DNA of 64,000 bases from Microlunatus parietis. GTDB taxonomy: Bacteria > Actinomycetota > Actinomycetes > Propionibacteriales > Propionibacteriaceae. The notes beneath the pieces are model-generated. The model was not told the DNA's origin and searched no databases. It saw only the letters and a list, made by a program, of their open reading frames with translations. Both the position numbers and the translations under genes were made by a program. The first letter of the stretch is position 1. Every line of letters starts with the position of its first letter. The stretch lies in NCBI RefSeq assembly GCF_013407955.1, contig NZ_JACCBU010000001.1, positions 124,001 to 188,000 on the forward strand. The letters are read 5' to 3'. Below, in pieces: positions 42,800 through 52,374 of the stretch.

Positions 42800-43732
42800 G
42801 TGCGCGTGACTCAAGATCAGGTTCACCGCGGCCGGACCCTTCGCCCCGGCCAGCGCGCCGAGCTCTGGATCGCCGAGCCGGCCGCGGGCCGGGTGCAGCG
42901 GATCGCCCAGTACACCGACCTGCTGATCGAGGCGCCGAACTGGCTCGCCGCCGACCGGCTGGTGGTGAACGGCGACGGCAGACTCTGGTCGGTCGACGTC
43001 GGATCCGGCGCGCTGAGCCCGATCCCGTTCGACGGGCTGCCGCCGATCAACAATGATCACGTACCGCATCCGGACGGGACGACGATCCTGCTCTCGGCCA
43101 ACGACGGACAGCTCTACCGGGCGCCGTTGGCCGGTGGCCCCGCGACCAAGATCACCGACGATCCGGAGACGGCGCACTATCTGCACGGGGTGAGCCCGGA
43201 CGGCTCGGAGTTGGCGTACGTCGAGCTTCCGCGCGGACAGTTCGGGGTGCCGGGCCGGCTAGCCGTGCTCCCGGTGACCGGCGGCGAGCGGCGCCTGATC
43301 GACGTCGGGGACGGCCACTGCGACGGGCCGGAGTATTCCCCGGACGGCGACTGGATCTTGATCAACTCCGAGTCGTTCACCGACGCCCCCGGGCACGCCC
43401 AGCTGGCCCGGATCCGTACCGACGGCACGGAATTCGAGCGGCTGCTCCGGTCCGAGCGGGTGGACTGGTTCCCGCATCTCGCACCACGCGGCGACCTGGC
43501 CTGCTACCTCAGCTTCCCCGCCGGGACCCTGGGCCATCCCGCCGACCAGCCGGTGGAGCTGCGGGTCGTCCGGACGCCCGACTGGGACGTCCCGATCATG
43601 GACCTCGCCCTGTTCGGCGGACAGGGAACGATCAACGTCAACAGCTGGGCGCCGGACGGCGAGCGGTTCGCGTTCGTCGCCTATCCCCTGGCCGCGGAAC
43701 CGGCCAGCCAGGGCGTGGTGGTCCGCGCCTGA
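42800..43732 (+). CDS. TolB/WD40-like beta-propeller protein (310 aa)
   Basis: Repeated blades with the PDG signature (PHPDGTTILLSAND, VSPDGSELAYVE, YSPDGDWILINSE, WAPDGERFAFVAY) mark a TolB-type propeller. No signal peptide, so it is cytoplasmic. Resembles proteins annotated as PD40-domain or biopolymer transporter Tol; real role unknown. GTG at 42800 or 42806; CATCCT 7 nt before the second would suit a leaderless start. Confidence 0.8.
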   Translation: MRVTQDQVHRGRTLRPGQRAELWIAEPAAGRVQRIAQYTDLLIEAPNWLAADRLVVNGDGRLWSVDVGSGALSPIPFDGLPPINNDHVPHPDGTTILLSANDGQLYRAPLAGGPATKITDDPETAHYLHGVSPDGSELAYVELPRGQFGVPGRLAVLPVTGGERRLIDVGDGHCDGPEYSPDGDWILINSESFTDAPGHAQLARIRTDGTEFERLLRSERVDWFPHLAPRGDLACYLSFPAGTLGHPADQPVELRVVRTPDWDVPIMDLALFGGQGTINVNSWAPDGERFAFVAYPLAAEPASQGVVVRA

Positions 43733-43775
43733 TCACCATCGACGGCGGCGACTCTACCGCCGAGCAAGTAGATCC

Positions 43776-44258
43776 ATGGAAGGCAACGTCAACCAGTATC
43801 TGCACGACATCGCGATTCCGGCGATCCCGGACGACCACCGGCTCTGGGTCGAGCAGGAACGCAACGTCTTCTTCCGCCCGCTGATGCTGAACACGGTGCT
43901 CGGCCAGTGGTGCAACCTGCTCAAGGTGACCCGGTCCGGCATCGTGTCCCGGCACCGCCATCCGGCCGCCGTCTTCGGGTACGTGATCAAGGGCACCTGG
44001 CACTACCACGAGCACGACTGGGTCGCCCGCGAAGGCCACTTCGTGTACGAGCCGCCGGGCGAGATCCACACGCTCGCCGTGCCGGAGGACTGCTCGGAAA
44101 TGATCACGTTCTTCAACGTCACCGGCGCGATGATCTACGTCGACGCCGAGGGCCGGCAGACCGGCTACGAGGACGTCTGGACCAAGATCGAACTCTGCCG
44201 CGCGCATTACGCGAAGGTGGGGCTCGGCGCCGACTTCGTCGATCAGTTCATCCGCTGA
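43776..44258 (+). CDS. cupin, 2,4'-dihydroxyacetophenone dioxygenase family (160 aa)
   Basis: A single cupin barrel with metal-binding SRHRHPAAVFGYVIKG near residues 58-73 and PPGEIHTLAVPEDC near 98-111. The sequence is close to the DAD family, Fe-dependent enzymes cleaving dihydroxyacetophenone. In this setting, with no aromatic degradation genes, the substrate is uncertain. The ATG at 43776 has only a weak purine-rich stretch upstream. Confidence 0.8.
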   Translation: MEGNVNQYLHDIAIPAIPDDHRLWVEQERNVFFRPLMLNTVLGQWCNLLKVTRSGIVSRHRHPAAVFGYVIKGTWHYHEHDWVAREGHFVYEPPGEIHTLAVPEDCSEMITFFNVTGAMIYVDAEGRQTGYEDVWTKIELCRAHYAKVGLGADFVDQFIR

Positions 44259-44264
44259 GCAAGA

Positions 44265-44933
44265 TCACCAGGCGGAGACGATCTCGGTCAGCTCGCGCCG
44301 CCGGCCGGTGAAGAACGGGATCTCCTCCCGCACGTGCAGCCGCGCCTTCGACTTGCGCAGGTCACGCATCAGGTCGACGATCCGGTGCAGCTCGTCGGCC
44401 TCGAAGGCCAGGATCCACTCGTAGTCGCCGAGCGCGAACGCGGCGACGGTGTTGGCCCGGACGTCCGGGTAGCCGCGCGCCTGCTGGCCGTGCTCGACCA
44501 GCATCGCCCGGCGTTCCTCGTCCGGCAGCACGTACCAGTCGTAGGAGCGGACGAACGGATAGACACACAGGTACGCCTTCGGGTCCTCGCCGGACATGAA
44601 CGCCGGCACGTGCCCCTTGTTGAACTCGGCCGGCCGATGCAGCGCCACCTGGGACCAGACCGGCACCAGGCCGAGGTCGGACCGGCGCAGCGCGTGGTAG
44701 GCGTCCTGCACGGTCTCGATGTCCGGCGCGTGCCACCACACCATCAGGTCGGCGTCGGCCCGCAGCCCGGCGACGTCGTACCAGCCGCGGATCTCGAGAT
44801 CGCGATCACCGACGGCCGCCGCCACCTGTTGCTCGACGTCGTTGGCCCGGGCCGGGCCGACCGGCTCGGGGGGACGGCGGAACACCGACCACATCGTGTA
44901 ACGGATCGTCTCGTTGATCTCGCGTGCCTTCAT
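44265..44933 (-). CDS. hemQ: coproheme decarboxylase HemQ (222 aa)
   Basis: A chlorite-dismutase-family protein that converts coproheme to protoheme b in Gram-positive bacteria. The conserved [13 protein letters not shown] segment lies near residues 128-140 and [11 protein letters not shown] near 61. Length and absence of a signal peptide are typical. The ATG overlaps the hemY stop (ATGA); last gene of hemE-hemY-hemQ. Ends 7 nt from the convergent cupin gene. Confidence 0.93.
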   Translation of the reverse strand: MKAREINETIRYTMWSVFRRPPEPVGPARANDVEQQVAAAVGDRDLEIRGWYDVAGLRADADLMVWWHAPDIETVQDAYHALRRSDLGLVPVWSQVALHRPAEFNKGHVPAFMSGEDPKAYLCVYPFVRSYDWYVLPDEERRAMLVEHGQQARGYPDVRANTVAAFALGDYEWILAFEADELHRIVDLMRDLRKSKARLHVREEIPFFTGRRRELTEIVSAW

Positions 44934-46366
44934 GCCCTCGTCCCTGTCGATGATCGATCGTTCATGATCGTTTCCGCGGCGGCCAGCCCGCTGCCGATGC
45001 AGGCCGCGATCCCGACGCCGTCCAACAACGCGCCGCAGACGGCGAGGCCCGGCTGCGCGCCGACCGCCGCGCGCAACCGCCGGACCAGGTCGACGTGCCC
45101 GACCAGATACTGCGGCAGCCCGCCGCCGAACCGGGTCACCGCGTGCGTGATCAACTCGGTGCCCGCCCAGCCCGGCACCAGGTCCCGCGCCTCGGCGTAC
45201 GTCCGGGCCGCCAGCCGCTCGTCGTCCAGCTGCAGCAGCCGTTCCTCACCGATCCGGCCGACGCTGGCCCGGATCACCGCGGCGCCGGCACCCCAGGCCG
45301 CGCGCGCCGCGTCGGCCACCCAGTCCCACTTGAACGAGGAGTGGGTGAACGCCTTGATCGTCGGCAGCTCCCCCGGTGGCACCAGCGCGCCCGACCCGTC
45401 GCCGGTGAACCCGCGGACCACCAGGGTGACCACCGCCATCGACGCGTACGGCACCCGGGCGACCTCCTCGACGACCGGGCCGGCCAGTCCGTCGAGCAGC
45501 CGGCTCAGCGGCGCGGCGGGCACCGCCAGGACGACGGAGTCCGCCTGCAGGACCTCGGCGCCCTGAGCCCGTCGAAGGGCCAGGGGAGAAGTCGTCGCCG
45601 CCCCGACCGTGAGCCGGTAGCCGGACCCGGCCCGCTCCAGGTCCCGTACGGTGGCACCGGTCCGCAGCTCGACCCCGGACCGTTCAAGATCAGCGACGAG
45701 CGCCGGCAGCAACCCGGAGACGCCGCCGGGCAGCCCGGCGAACACCGGTCCGCCGGCGACGCCGCTGCCCGCCGCGACCAGGTCCGCGGCATGCCCCAGC
45801 AGTGAACCACCGGCCCGGGCCCGCTCGTACAGGGCGCGGTTCACCGCTTCGAAGGACAGCTCCCGGGCCCGTCCCGCGTACACCCCGCCGAGCATCGGCT
45901 CCAGCAGCCGGTCGGTGACGGCCGGGCCGAAGCGGGCGTCGACGTACGCCCCGATCCCGATGTCGCCCGCCAACGCCGGGGCCGGCAGCTCCGGCTCCCG
46001 CCGGGCCCGAGCAAGATCATCGGGCTCCAGCAGCTCGGCCAGACCGTCCAGGTCGACCGGGATCCCCATCGCCTGCCGCGGCAGCGGCTGCAGCCGCCCC
46101 TTGATCAACAACTTCGAGGATGCGCCGGTCGGATGGACGATCGGCAGGCCCAGTTCCGCCACCAGCCGCACCGCCTCGGGGCGCCTGGCCAACAGGGATT
46201 CCGCTCCGCCGTCCAAGGAAACCCCGTCCGGTGCCACGGAGATGATCTTGCCGCCGAGTCGCGGCGCGGCCTCCAGGACCAGCACCGAGCGACCGGCCCC
46301 GGCCAGCGCGCGGGCAGCCGTCAGGCCGGCGACACCGCCGCCGACGACCACGACCCTGCCGTTCAT
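44930..46366 (-). CDS. hemY: coproporphyrinogen III/protoporphyrinogen oxidase, HemY type (478 aa)
   Basis: An FAD-dependent oxidase that aromatises coproporphyrinogen III in the coproporphyrin pathway. The dinucleotide fold [16 protein letters not shown] starts at residue 5, [11 protein letters not shown] follows at about 31, and the C-terminal FAD motif is near [20 protein letters not shown]. Length is normal. Residues around 265 ([12 protein letters not shown]) are encoded by a copy of a dispersed intergenic repeat. The ATG at 46366 lies 10 nt after the hemE stop with only a weak ribosome binding site, so coupling to hemE is likely. Confidence 0.93.
   Translation of the reverse strand: MNGRVVVVGGGVAGLTAARALAGAGRSVLVLEAAPRLGGKIISVAPDGVSLDGGAESLLARRPEAVRLVAELGLPIVHPTGASSKLLIKGRLQPLPRQAMGIPVDLDGLAELLEPDDLARARREPELPAPALAGDIGIGAYVDARFGPAVTDRLLEPMLGGVYAGRARELSFEAVNRALYERARAGGSLLGHAADLVAAGSGVAGGPVFAGLPGGVSGLLPALVADLERSGVELRTGATVRDLERAGSGYRLTVGAATTSPLALRRAQGAEVLQADSVVLAVPAAPLSRLLDGLAGPVVEEVARVPYASMAVVTLVVRGFTGDGSGALVPPGELPTIKAFTHSSFKWDWVADAARAAWGAGAAVIRASVGRIGEERLLQLDDERLAARTYAEARDLVPGWAGTELITHAVTRFGGGLPQYLVGHVDLVRRLRAAVGAQPGLAVCGALLDGVGIAACIGSGLAAAETIMNDRSSTGTRA
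45561..45579 (-). repeat. intergenic-type repeat inserted in frame in hemY
   Basis: Read on the minus strand it is CCCTTCGACGGGCTCAGGG. It matches the copies at 36906-36943 except for G in place of A, and encodes ALRRAQG. The reading frame stays open through it. Confidence 0.7.
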
Positions 46367-46376
46367 GCGTTCAAGA

Positions 46377-47441
46377 TCAATTCGTGCCGGCGAAGGCCGG
46401 GGCGGTGGCCCGCAGCGCGGGGCCCTCGGCATGCACCAGGTCCACGATCCGGCCCAGCACGGCCGGGTCCGCGGTGGGCGGGACGCCGTGGCCGAGGTTG
46501 AAGATGTGCCCGGGCGCCGCGGCACCGGAGGTGATCACGGCACGGACCCGGTCGGCCAGCACCGGCCAGGGCGCCGACAGCAGCGCCGGGTCCAGGTTGC
46601 CCTGCACGGCGTAGTCCGGCCCGATCCGGCGGCTCGCCTCGGCCAGCGGCACCCGCCAGTCCACGCCGACCACGTCGGCACCGGCCTCGCCGAACAACCG
46701 GAGCAGTTCACCGGTGCCGACCCCGAAGTGGATCCGGGGCACGTCGAACTCGGCCAGCTGGGTGAACACGCGCGCCGAGTGCGGCAGCACCGAGCGCTCG
46801 TAGTCGGCGGCGGACAGGCTGCCGGCCCAGGAGTCGAAGAGCTGGATCGCCGAGGCACCCGCCTCGATCTGCACCCGAAGGAACATGGCCGACAGGTCGG
46901 CCAGCCGGGTGCACAGCACGTCCCAGAGCGCCGGCTCGGAGACCATCAGCGCCTTGGTCTTGGCGTAGTCCTTGCTCGGCCCGCCCTCGATCAGGTAACT
47001 GGCCAGGGTGAACGGGGCGCCGGCGAAGCCGATCAGCGGGGTGCGGCCGAGTTCGCGGACCAGCTGGGTGACCGCCTCGCTGACGTACGAGACGTCGGCG
47101 GGTTCCAGCGGCCGCAGCCGGTCCAGGTCGGCCCGGCTGCGGATCGGTTCGGCGATCACCGGGCCGGTGCCGCTGACGATCTCCAGGTCGATCCCGATCG
47201 CCTTCAGCGGCACCATGATGTCGGAGTAGTAGATGGCGGCGTCGACCCCGTACCGACGCACCGGTTGCAGCGTGATCTCGGTGACCAGGTCGGGCCGGGC
47301 GCAGCTCTCCAGCATGCCGATGCCCGCCCGGACCTGGTGGTATTCGGGCAACGATCGACCGGCCTGCCGCATGAACCAGACCGGGACGCCGGTCTGCCGC
47401 CGGCGGCACGCCGCCAGGAATTCCGATTCCGTCGGGGACAC
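46377..47441 (-). CDS. hemE: uroporphyrinogen decarboxylase (354 aa)
   Basis: Makes coproporphyrinogen III. Signature segments are [15 protein letters not shown] (near 20-34), [13 protein letters not shown] (near 67) and [17 protein letters not shown] (near 139), with conserved FDSWAG and GNLDP. Normal length. The GTG at 47441 is preceded by CAAGAT ending 6 nt before it, so the transcript is probably leaderless. First gene of the haem operon. Confidence 0.96.
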   Translation of the reverse strand: MSPTESEFLAACRRRQTGVPVWFMRQAGRSLPEYHQVRAGIGMLESCARPDLVTEITLQPVRRYGVDAAIYYSDIMVPLKAIGIDLEIVSGTGPVIAEPIRSRADLDRLRPLEPADVSYVSEAVTQLVRELGRTPLIGFAGAPFTLASYLIEGGPSKDYAKTKALMVSEPALWDVLCTRLADLSAMFLRVQIEAGASAIQLFDSWAGSLSAADYERSVLPHSARVFTQLAEFDVPRIHFGVGTGELLRLFGEAGADVVGVDWRVPLAEASRRIGPDYAVQGNLDPALLSAPWPVLADRVRAVITSGAAAPGHIFNLGHGVPPTADPAVLGRIVDLVHAEGPALRATAPAFAGTN

Positions 47442-47447
47442 GCTGGC

Positions 47448-47541
47448 ATCTTGTCACGCCGCCGAAGACCGCGTGCGACCGCGTCCGGGCCGACCTTACG
47501 GCGCGTCGAAAACGGATCACCGGGGTGCGCTGACATAAGGT
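47448..47541. promoter_or_regulatory. divergent leaderless promoters of hemE and the DUF3000 gene
   Basis: Minus strand: CAAGAT at 47448-47453 lies 6 nt before the hemE GTG. Plus strand: TAAGGT at 47536-47541 lies 7 nt before the GTG at 47549. No Shine-Dalgarno precedes either start. Confidence 0.5.
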
Positions 47542-47548
47542 CACACAC

Positions 47549-48160
47549 GTGGGAGCAAAGACGGAACCCGCCTCGTTGCCGGCCCCTTTCGGCCGCGCGG
47601 TGCAGGACCTCAGAGCGGCTTCGTGGCGCCCCGAACTCGTCGTCACCGAGATCGGTGCCCCGCAGCGTATCGCACCGTACGCGGTCGCGATCACGGCCGA
47701 TGTGCTGAGCGGCGGCGAGGAGGTCGGCAGCGGCCGGCTGGTGCTGCTGCACGACCCGGCCGGCAATCCGGCCTGGGACGGCACGTTCCGCTGTGTCACC
47801 TTCGCCCGGGCCGACGTCGATCCGGAGATGGTCACCGATCCGCTGCTGGCCAAGGTCGGCTGGTCCTGGCTGATCGACGCCCTGCAGGCGCACCAGGCGG
47901 ACTTCGGCGCGCCGAGCGGCACGGTCACCTCGGTGCACAGCGAGTCGTTCGGTGGGATGGAGGACGAACCGGCCCGCGCCGAGGTCGAGATCCGGGCCTC
48001 CTGGACGCCGCAGCTGGACGACGGTACCGGACTGTCCAGACATCTGGCTGCGTGGAGTGAACTACTCTGTACGACGGCGGGGCTGCCGCCCCTGCCCGCC
48101 GGTGTGGTGCCGATCCCGTCCCGGCGCAAGCCGCAGAATCGACCCTTACGGAGACGGTGA
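47549..48160 (+). CDS. DUF3000 family protein (203 aa)
   Basis: A conserved actinobacterial protein of unknown function, usually found before ribonuclease D as here. Recognisable segments are RPELVVTEIGAPQRIAPYAVAI, WDGTFRCVTFARADVDPEM and VGWSWLIDAL. The next gene starts within its stop codon (GTGA), so both are co-translated. The basic tail (SRRKPQNRPLRRR) could touch RNA; speculative. Confidence 0.88.
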   Translation: MGAKTEPASLPAPFGRAVQDLRAASWRPELVVTEIGAPQRIAPYAVAITADVLSGGEEVGSGRLVLLHDPAGNPAWDGTFRCVTFARADVDPEMVTDPLLAKVGWSWLIDALQAHQADFGAPSGTVTSVHSESFGGMEDEPARAEVEIRASWTPQLDDGTGLSRHLAAWSELLCTTAGLPPLPAGVVPIPSRRKPQNRPLRRR

Positions 48161-49440
48161 CGACCACGACACCCGGCGCAGCCGGCCCGGCCCGACCCTT
48201 GTCGGACACCGACGGCGATCCGACGGACTCGCCCGACGTCACCGTACTCACCCGCCCTGCGGAGGGTGCGCCGCCGATCGTGGCGACACCGGACCGGCTC
48301 GAGGAAGCCATCGCGTCGCTGCGGTCAGGCTCCGGGCCGGTGGCGGTGGACGCCGAGCGGGCCAACGGCTTCCGGTACAGCCAGCGCGCCTATCTGATCC
48401 AGCTGCGCCGCGAGGGTTCCGGGACCTGGCTGATCGATCCGATCCCGTTCGGTGACCCGGCCGACCTGTCCCCCGTCGCGGACGCGATCACGGACGCCGA
48501 ATGGGTGATTCACGCGGCGAGCCAGGACCTGCCCTGCCTGAACGAGGTACGGATGCTGCCGCGGCAGTTGTTCGACACCGAGCTGGCCGGTCGGCTGCTC
48601 GGCTACCCGCGGGTCGCCCTCGGCACCATGCTGGAGGAACTGTTCTCGATCCGGCTGCTCAAGGAGCATTCGGCGGCCGACTGGTCGACCCGACCGCTGC
48701 CCGCGGACTGGATCACCTATGCCGCGTTGGACGTGGAGTTGCTGGTCGGGCTGCGGGACCGGCTGGCCGAGCAGCTGGACGAAGCGGGCAAGAGCGAGTG
48801 GGCCCGGCAGGAGTTCGACGCGCTGATCGCCGGCGCCTCGGTGCCGCCGGAAGCCCGGCCCGACCCCTGGCGCCGTACCTCCGGCATCCACAAGGTCCGC
48901 AGCCGCCGCGGCCTGGCCGTCGTCCGGGCGCTCTGGCAGACCCGGGACGCGATCGCGGCCGAGCTGGACCGGGCGCCGGGCAAGGTGCTGACCGACCTGT
49001 CGATCGCCGAGGCCGCCGGCGACCAGTCCCTGACGCCGCGTTCGTTCCGCGGCATCGGCGGGTTCCGGCGCCGGCTCGCCCGCCAGTACGAGGCGGACTG
49101 GTCGGACGCCATCGCCGCCGCGCTGGCGCTGCCCGAGGCCGACCTGCCGCCGATGCACATCACCTCCGACGGGCCGCCGCAAGCCCGGCTCTGGGCGAGC
49201 CGCGATCCCGTCGCGGCGAAGCGGCTGGCCCGGGTCCGGGAGGCCCTGGCCAAGCGCGCCGCGGCCCTCGACCTGCCGGCCGAGAACCTGCTCACCCCCG
49301 AGTACGTCCGCCGGCTGGCCTGGCGGCCGCCCGAGCCGGTCAACGAGGAGGCCGTCGACGCCGCGCTGGCCGGCTACGGTGCCCGGGCCTGGCAGCGCGA
49401 GCTCGCCGTACCGCTGATCACTCCCCTGCTCACGCCCTGA
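48157..49440 (+). CDS. rnd: ribonuclease D-like 3'-5' exonuclease with HRDC domain (427 aa)
   Basis: A DEDDy exonuclease: VAVDAERANGF gives Asp and Glu (near 64), WVIHAASQDLPCL the next Asp (near 115), and YAALDVELL the Tyr/Asp pair (near 188). An HRDC domain follows at about 240-310 (RRGLAVVRALWQTRDAIA). Trims structured RNA 3' ends. The GTG start overlaps the DUF3000 stop. Confidence 0.92.
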   Translation: MTTTTPGAAGPARPLSDTDGDPTDSPDVTVLTRPAEGAPPIVATPDRLEEAIASLRSGSGPVAVDAERANGFRYSQRAYLIQLRREGSGTWLIDPIPFGDPADLSPVADAITDAEWVIHAASQDLPCLNEVRMLPRQLFDTELAGRLLGYPRVALGTMLEELFSIRLLKEHSAADWSTRPLPADWITYAALDVELLVGLRDRLAEQLDEAGKSEWARQEFDALIAGASVPPEARPDPWRRTSGIHKVRSRRGLAVVRALWQTRDAIAAELDRAPGKVLTDLSIAEAAGDQSLTPRSFRGIGGFRRRLARQYEADWSDAIAAALALPEADLPPMHITSDGPPQARLWASRDPVAAKRLARVREALAKRAAALDLPAENLLTPEYVRRLAWRPPEPVNEEAVDAALAGYGARAWQRELAVPLITPLLTP

Positions 49441-49448
49441 GCCTCGGC

Positions 49449-50279
49449 TCAGGCGAACTCAGCGGCGTGCTCCCGGGCCCACTGCGCGAACGTCCGCGGC
49501 GGCCGGCCGGTGACCCGCTCGACCGTGGGCAGCGGGGTCCGCCCCACCCACGGTGTGGTCCGGCCCATCTCCAGGAAGAAGTCGATCGACTCCTGGTCCA
49601 GTCCCTGGTCCCGCCAGCCCGCGACCGCCTCCGCCTCGGTCAGCTCGACGTACTCGATGGTCCGGCCGAGCGCCTCGCCCAGCTGCCGGAGCTGTTCCCG
49701 CACGGTCAGCGCCTCCGGCCCGCTGAGCAGGTACGTCTGCGCGGCATGACCCTCCTCGATCAGCGCGGCCGCGGCCACTGCGGCGATGTCGTCCTCGTGG
49801 ATGATCGCGCCGACGCTGTCGCCGAACGGTTCCCGGATCGGCTCGCCGGCCCGGACCGCCGGGGCCCACTGGCGGGCGTTGGCCATGAAACCGACCGGCG
49901 CGATGATCGTCCACGGCAGCGGCCCCGTCTGGACCGCGTCCTCCATCGGCCCGGAGTGCCCATTCTGCAGCAGCGTCACTCTGGTCACGCCGGCCTGTTC
50001 GGCCAGCCGGAGCAGCTCCGGCCCGGTGCCCAGCGCCGCCCCGCCGCCCGCTCCGCGCGGACCGTCGAAGCCGATCAGATGGGCCGCGGTCACCCCCTGG
50101 AGCGCGTCGCTCAGCGTGCTCGGAGCGGCCAGATCGCCGGCGACCCGCTCCACGGCCGCCGGCAGGTCTGCGGTCGCCGGGTCGCGGGTCAGCGCCCGTA
50201 CCTGCTGCCCTCGGTCGAGCAGGGCACGGACCAGGCTGCGACCGACGGTCCCGGTCGCTCCGGCCACGAGAATCGTCAT
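49449..50279 (-). CDS. NmrA-like NAD(P)-binding protein (276 aa)
   Basis: An atypical short-chain dehydrogenase of the NmrA/HSCARG type. GATGTVGRSLVRALL is at residues 7-21; ALTRDP follows the second strand; NGHSGPMEDAVQTGPLPWTIIAP is typical. Probably a redox-sensing or quinone-related reductase. AAAGGA lies before the ATG. Divergent from a WYL regulator across a 93-bp gap with an 11-bp inverted repeat, so it is the likely target of that regulator. Confidence 0.85.
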   Translation of the reverse strand: MTILVAGATGTVGRSLVRALLDRGQQVRALTRDPATADLPAAVERVAGDLAAPSTLSDALQGVTAAHLIGFDGPRGAGGGAALGTGPELLRLAEQAGVTRVTLLQNGHSGPMEDAVQTGPLPWTIIAPVGFMANARQWAPAVRAGEPIREPFGDSVGAIIHEDDIAAVAAAALIEEGHAAQTYLLSGPEALTVREQLRQLGEALGRTIEYVELTEAEAVAGWRDQGLDQESIDFFLEMGRTTPWVGRTPLPTVERVTGRPPRTFAQWAREHAAEFA

Positions 50280-50317
50280 CGGGTGTCCTTTCTGTTCGTT
50301 CGGTTGTCCTGGTCCGG

Positions 50318-50356
50318 AGCCTAGAATCGATCGCGGAACGTTTCCTTCCGCGATCG
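50318..50356. promoter_or_regulatory. divergent promoter with 11-bp inverted repeat operator
   Basis: Perfect inverted repeat CGATCGCGGAA/TTCCGCGATCG (50328-50338 and 50346-50356) with a 7-nt spacer. TAGAAT at 50322-50327 is a -10 for the regulator gene; TAGGCT on the minus strand (50318-50323) is one for the NmrA gene. A protein bound here would cover both. Confidence 0.55.
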
Positions 50357-50372
50357 GAACGAGAATCTGATC

Positions 50373-51329
50373 ATGACGTCGACCTCGGCCCGGCTGCTGA
50401 CCCTGCTCGGCCTGCTCGAGTCCTCCCGCGCCTGGAGCGGCCCCGAGTTGGCGGACCGGCTCGGCGTGACCACCCGTACGGTCCGTACCGACGTCGAGCG
50501 GCTCCGCGACCTCGGCTATCCGGTGCAGGCGGTCTCCGGAGTCGGCGGCGGCTATCGGCTCGGGGCCGGGGCCGTGCTGCCGCCCCTGCTGCTCGACGAC
50601 GAGGAGGCGGTGGCGATCGTGCTCGGCCTGGTCGGCGTCGCCGACGGCTCGGTGACCGGGATCGAGGAGAGTTCGGTCCGGGCGTTGACGAAGCTGGACC
50701 GGATCCTGCCGCCCCGGCTGCGGGCCCGGGCCGCCGTGCTGCGGGACAGCACGACGACCGTGCGCCGGGCCGACCCGCGGATCGATCCCGCGACGATCAC
50801 GGCGATCGCCAACGCCTGCCGGGACCACCAGGGCCTGCGCTTCGACTACACAACGGTCGAAGGGGTGACCGCGCTGCGCCGTGTCGACCCGCAGCGGCTC
50901 GTCCACCATCGCCGCTGGTATCTCGTCGGGTACGACACCGACCGGGACGACTGGCGGACGTTCCGGCTGGACCGGATCCGGCTGCGGACGCCCGGCGGGC
51001 CAAGGTTCCGGCCCCGGCCGGATCCGGACGGCGACGCGGCCACCTATCTGGCCAGGGTGTTCGGCGAGCACGCGCGGCGGGTCCAGGTCACCGTCACGCT
51101 CGAGGTGCCGGCCGCCGAGGTGATCGGCTGGATGCGGCCCGAGTGGGGCGAGGTGACGGCGATCGATGAGCGGAGCAGCCAGTTCCGGACCGCCGCCGAC
51201 TCGTACGAACTGGCGGCGATCAGCATCGGGCTGATCGGCGTCCCGTTCCGGGTCGTCGAGCCGCCGTCGTTCGCCGACTACGTGCGCGCCATGGGGCAGC
51301 GGCTGCTCGACGCCGCCGAGGCGCCGTGA
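50373..51329 (+). CDS. HTH-WYL transcriptional regulator, YafY type (318 aa)
   Basis: The N-terminal winged helix (LADRLGVTTRTVRTDVERLRDLGYPVQ, residues 25-50) is followed by a WYL domain (near 145-210, HHRRWYLVGYDTDRDDWRTFRLDRI) and a WCX tail. Such proteins sense small molecules or nucleic acids. It probably controls the divergent NmrA-like gene and itself through the inverted repeat upstream. No partner typical of phage-defence WYL proteins is present. Confidence 0.88.
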   Translation: MTSTSARLLTLLGLLESSRAWSGPELADRLGVTTRTVRTDVERLRDLGYPVQAVSGVGGGYRLGAGAVLPPLLLDDEEAVAIVLGLVGVADGSVTGIEESSVRALTKLDRILPPRLRARAAVLRDSTTTVRRADPRIDPATITAIANACRDHQGLRFDYTTVEGVTALRRVDPQRLVHHRRWYLVGYDTDRDDWRTFRLDRIRLRTPGGPRFRPRPDPDGDAATYLARVFGEHARRVQVTVTLEVPAAEVIGWMRPEWGEVTAIDERSSQFRTAADSYELAAISIGLIGVPFRVVEPPSFADYVRAMGQRLLDAAEAP

Positions 51330-51522
51330 CGTCAGCGTCGGCGCGCGACCCGCTGGGGAGCGGGATGGCTTGCCACGCCGTTGTTACTCGTGAGTACCTC
51401 CGTTGCCCTGTCCAGGTAACGAAGATTTCTTCGCTGCAAGCCGCTCGGCGCCGTAAACTTGATCTTTCCCCCTTGCGCAAGGTGGCCTGACCGTTCTCAA
51501 GATCACAAGGGGCTACCGAACA

Positions 51523-52374
51523 ATGTCTGTTCTAGACGCATGGGCTGAGTACATGACCGCCACCGGGGCATCCCCCGCAACGGTCGCGACGCGGATCCGA
51601 TCGATCCACTCGTTGATGAAGACAGCCGAAGTGACCAACCCGTTGACCCTGACACGGATGCACGTGCTCACCTGGCTGGCCAGGCCGCGGAAGCCGTGGA
51701 CGAAGGTCACCTACTGGCGAAGCTTGCGGGCGTTCGATCAGTGGTTGACAGAGTTTGATCTTGGGGATCTTCAACTGACGAAGGGAATCCCGCGTCCGAA
51801 GATCCCCGATCCGATCGCGCGGCCGATCACCGATGAGGCGGTGAACGCGCTACTCAAGGCGAGGTTGTCGCGGCGGGCTGCGGCGTACGTCCGGCTGGCG
51901 CTGTTCCAGGCGTTGCGGGTTCACGAGATCGCGAAGATCCGCGGTGAGGAACTCGACCTGGCCGCTGGCTGGCAGACCGTGGCCGGGAAGGGCGGGGTCG
52001 TGAAGCCGATCCCGATCCATCCGGAGATCGAGAAGCTGGCCGAGTCAATGCCGGAGTACGGGTGGTGGTTCCCGTCGCCGATCCGGACGAATGATCATGT
52101 GTCGGCGGTGACGGTGTCGCAGACGGTCGGGAACGCGTTGCGCTCGGTGGGCTGCCGGGCGACGGCGCACCAGCTGCGGGACACGGGGGCTACTCGGTTC
52201 CAGCGGCAGGTGAAGGACATCCGAGTCACTCAGGCGTACCTGCGGCACAAGTCGTTGGCGTCCTCGATGAAGTACACCGAGGTCGACAACGTCACGTTGT
52301 TGAACGGGGTCCGTGCGTTGCATTGGAACCCGATCGTTGGGGATATCCATCCTGTGGAAGGGAAAGCGTCATGA
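51523..52374 (+). CDS. int: tyrosine recombinase/phage integrase (283 aa)
   Basis: An N-terminal SAM-like DNA-binding domain (1-85) and a catalytic domain with Arg132 (ALRVHEIAKI), HQLR (His216, Arg219), LRHKS and the nucleophile Tyr251 (SSMKYTEVD). Catalyses site-specific integration and excision. AAGGGG lies upstream of the ATG. GATCTT-type words with rare codons occur in this gene. The next gene overlaps its stop by 4 nt. Confidence 0.93.
   Translation: MSVLDAWAEYMTATGASPATVATRIRSIHSLMKTAEVTNPLTLTRMHVLTWLARPRKPWTKVTYWRSLRAFDQWLTEFDLGDLQLTKGIPRPKIPDPIARPITDEAVNALLKARLSRRAAAYVRLALFQALRVHEIAKIRGEELDLAAGWQTVAGKGGVVKPIPIHPEIEKLAESMPEYGWWFPSPIRTNDHVSAVTVSQTVGNALRSVGCRATAHQLRDTGATRFQRQVKDIRVTQAYLRHKSLASSMKYTEVDNVTLLNGVRALHWNPIVGDIHPVEGKAS

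Noticed and set aside
51330..51522. Prophage attachment site or tRNA gene before the integrase
   Set aside because: No tRNA-like cloverleaf is visible, and the second attachment half is outside the window, so no direct repeat can be shown.
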